Below, piece after piece: positions 13,527 to 14,630 of a stretch of DNA of 14,630 bases (position 1 is its first letter; every line of letters starts with the position of its first letter). Origin of the DNA: Myxococcota bacterium (GTDB lineage: Bacteria; Myxococcota_A; Polyangia; HGW-17); assembly GCA_018821745.1 (NCBI GenBank), contig JAHJLU010000654.1:1-14630 (forward strand). The letters run 5' to 3'. The notes under the pieces are model-generated. The model did no database searches, was not told the DNA's origin, and was given only the letters and a program-made list of their open reading frames with translations. A program made the translations under genes and the position numbers.

Positions 13527-14630
13527 CTATTTTTGGCTGGCCTTTGCGCAGGCGCTTTTTTCCTTTAATTCACAGGCCTTTTTAAAGAACAGGCCAGCCT
13601 GGTTGCTGTCTTTTTTCAGGATCCCGCCCTTTTCGTACAGTTTGGCTATCTGCAGGCAGCCCCGCCCATGGCCCAACTGGCAGGCTTTTCTCAGATATTC
13701 AACCATTTTCCCGTCATCCTTGGGACCTCCGTCTCCTCTGAGGAAAGCCGCCGCCTGGTTGAAACAGCCGGCGGCACTTCCCCCCGCGCACCCCTTCTCG
13801 AAGTATCTGCGGGCGAGCGCCGCATCTTTGGGGAGACCTCTCCCCAGAATATACATCATCCCCAGCATGGAACATCCCTCGGCGTCTTCGTATTTACAGG
13901 CGATCTTATAAAGATTTGCCGCTTCCGAATAGTTATTCTTATTGTCTTTGGGGGCCGTTTCGTGGAGAAGCCCCAGTTGCCGGCAGCCCTTCCCGCTTTT
14001 TTTATCACAGGCCCAGGTGTAGAGTCGCTTTGCCTCGGAAGGATCTTTTTTCATGGCGATCCCGAACTCTTGGAGCTGTCCCAGGTAGGCACATGCCTCG
14101 GGATCCTTGAGCTCACACCCTTTATTAAAAGAGCGAGCCGCCGCTTCGGGGTTTTTATGGGCCTTTGACATCTGGAGTTCTCCAGCCTTGGTGCACCCGC
14201 TTCCAAACTGGAGCGCACACCCCCTGGAAAAATAATCCAGGGCCTTGCCAGCCTCTTTGGGGACTCCCATCCCCAGCAGATAGAGCTGTCCCAGATAGGT
14301 ACACCCCGAGCCCTCCTTTTTATCACAGGCCGTCTGGAAATGATCGCGGGCTGCGGCCAAATCACGGGTTACCCCCTGCGGATTTTGGAGAATGAGGACC
14401 CCTGAATTGACACATCCCGCCATGTACCCGTACCTGCATGCCTTTTCATAGTTTTCCTTCGCGCTCACAGGACTCTTCGGGACGCCCTCCCCCGTGGCGT
14501 AGAGGGATCCCAGCAGGTTGCACCCAAGACCACTGCCGAGGCGGCATCCGCGAGCATAATAATCTGCCATCCGGGCCAAATCCACGGGGTAGCCGTTGCC
14601 ATACTTGAAGAAACTGCCCATTTTCAGGCA
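13527..14630 (-). CDS. Cys-bearing Sel1-repeat protein (5' end beyond window)
   Basis: The visible part is 367 codons. The frame is open through the right edge (codons for CLK precede the first visible Met at 14621), so the true start and any signal peptide are outside. It consists of ten repeats of about 35 residues plus a short tail. The scheme is CxxLGxLYxxGxGVPKDxxxAxxYFxKACxxGxGxG, for example CNLLGSLYATGEGVPKS and CSMLGMMYILGRGLPKDAAL. Each repeat carries Cys at its start and at the end of its second helix, as in Helicobacter Hcp-type proteins, where such pairs form disulfides that lock the helical solenoid. Sel1 proteins act as protein-interaction scaffolds, often in envelope signalling. 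The pairing suggests a periplasmic or secreted location. The ECF sigma gene lies 48 bp downstream, so the two may form a signalling unit. The partner is unknown. Confidence 0.92.
   Translation of the reverse strand, partial: CLKMGSFFKYGNGYPVDLARMADYYARGCRLGSGLGCNLLGSLYATGEGVPKSPVSAKENYEKACRYGYMAGCVNSGVLILQNPQGVTRDLAAARDHFQTACDKKEGSGCTYLGQLYLLGMGVPKEAGKALDYFSRGCALQFGSGCTKAGELQMSKAHKNPEAAARSFNKGCELKDPEACAYLGQLQEFGIAMKKDPSEAKRLYTWACDKKSGKGCRQLGLLHETAPKDNKNNYSEAANLYKIACKYEDAEGCSMLGMMYILGRGLPKDAALARRYFEKGCAGGSAAGCFNQAAAFLRGDGGPKDDGKMVEYLRKACQLGHGRGCLQIAKLYEKGGILKKDSNQAGLFFKKACELKEKSACAKASQK

Overview
The window looks like chromosomal DNA of a Myxococcota-type bacterium (formerly Deltaproteobacteria) or a relative such as the Bradymonadales. 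The basis is its protein style: Cys-rich Myxo-disulfide and CGDGxCDxGEDxxxCPxDC repeats, a MopE-like Asp-rich motif joined to a formylglycine-generating-enzyme (FGE-sulfatase) domain, a Tim44/zinc-ribbon/TerB protein, Cys-bearing Sel1 repeats and TonB-type proteins with odd tails. No rRNA, tRNA, transposase, phage gene or CRISPR array was seen, so the exact lineage is an inference.

Layout. Positions 1-1843 hold a minus-strand TonB-family gene (88-714). Upstream of it lie a decayed second TonB C-terminal domain (about 737-1030), a 22-bp tandem array with 22 full units in perfect register (1037-1528), and a fragment of a Cys-rich repeat protein (1546-1833). A large minus-strand beta-propeller lipoprotein follows (1844-4525). 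Next is a plus-strand FGE-type gene cut at both ends and carrying two frameshifts (about 4648-5679). An AraC/GyrI-type regulator (5689-6708, minus) is divergent from a polytopic membrane protein (6849-7571, plus), with a long imperfect dyad between them. A 702-residue Cys-rich repeat lipoprotein (7695-9803, minus) is divergent from a Tim44/zinc-ribbon/TerB membrane protein (10166-12037, plus), which has a good sigma-70-like promoter with a 12-bp palindrome at its edge. A DUF3795-type Cys-rich protein (12153-12575, plus) converges on an ECF sigma factor with a Cys-containing tail (12672-13478, minus). The sigma gene lies 48 bp downstream of a Sel1-repeat gene that runs off the right edge (13527-14630).

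Functional reading. Most products look exported or membrane-bound: three have lipoprotein or signal sequences, and several are built from disulfide-type repeats. This is a cell-envelope accessory region rather than a metabolic operon. Two stretches (715-1843 and 4645-5688) hold broken copies of envelope genes, so the left third has been rearranged. The clearest regulatory units are the AraC/membrane-protein pair and the Sel1-ECF pair, with the DUF3795 gene a possible ECF target. No complete, obviously new multi-gene system is evident. The most unusual structures are the 22-bp array and the Tim44/TerB architecture.
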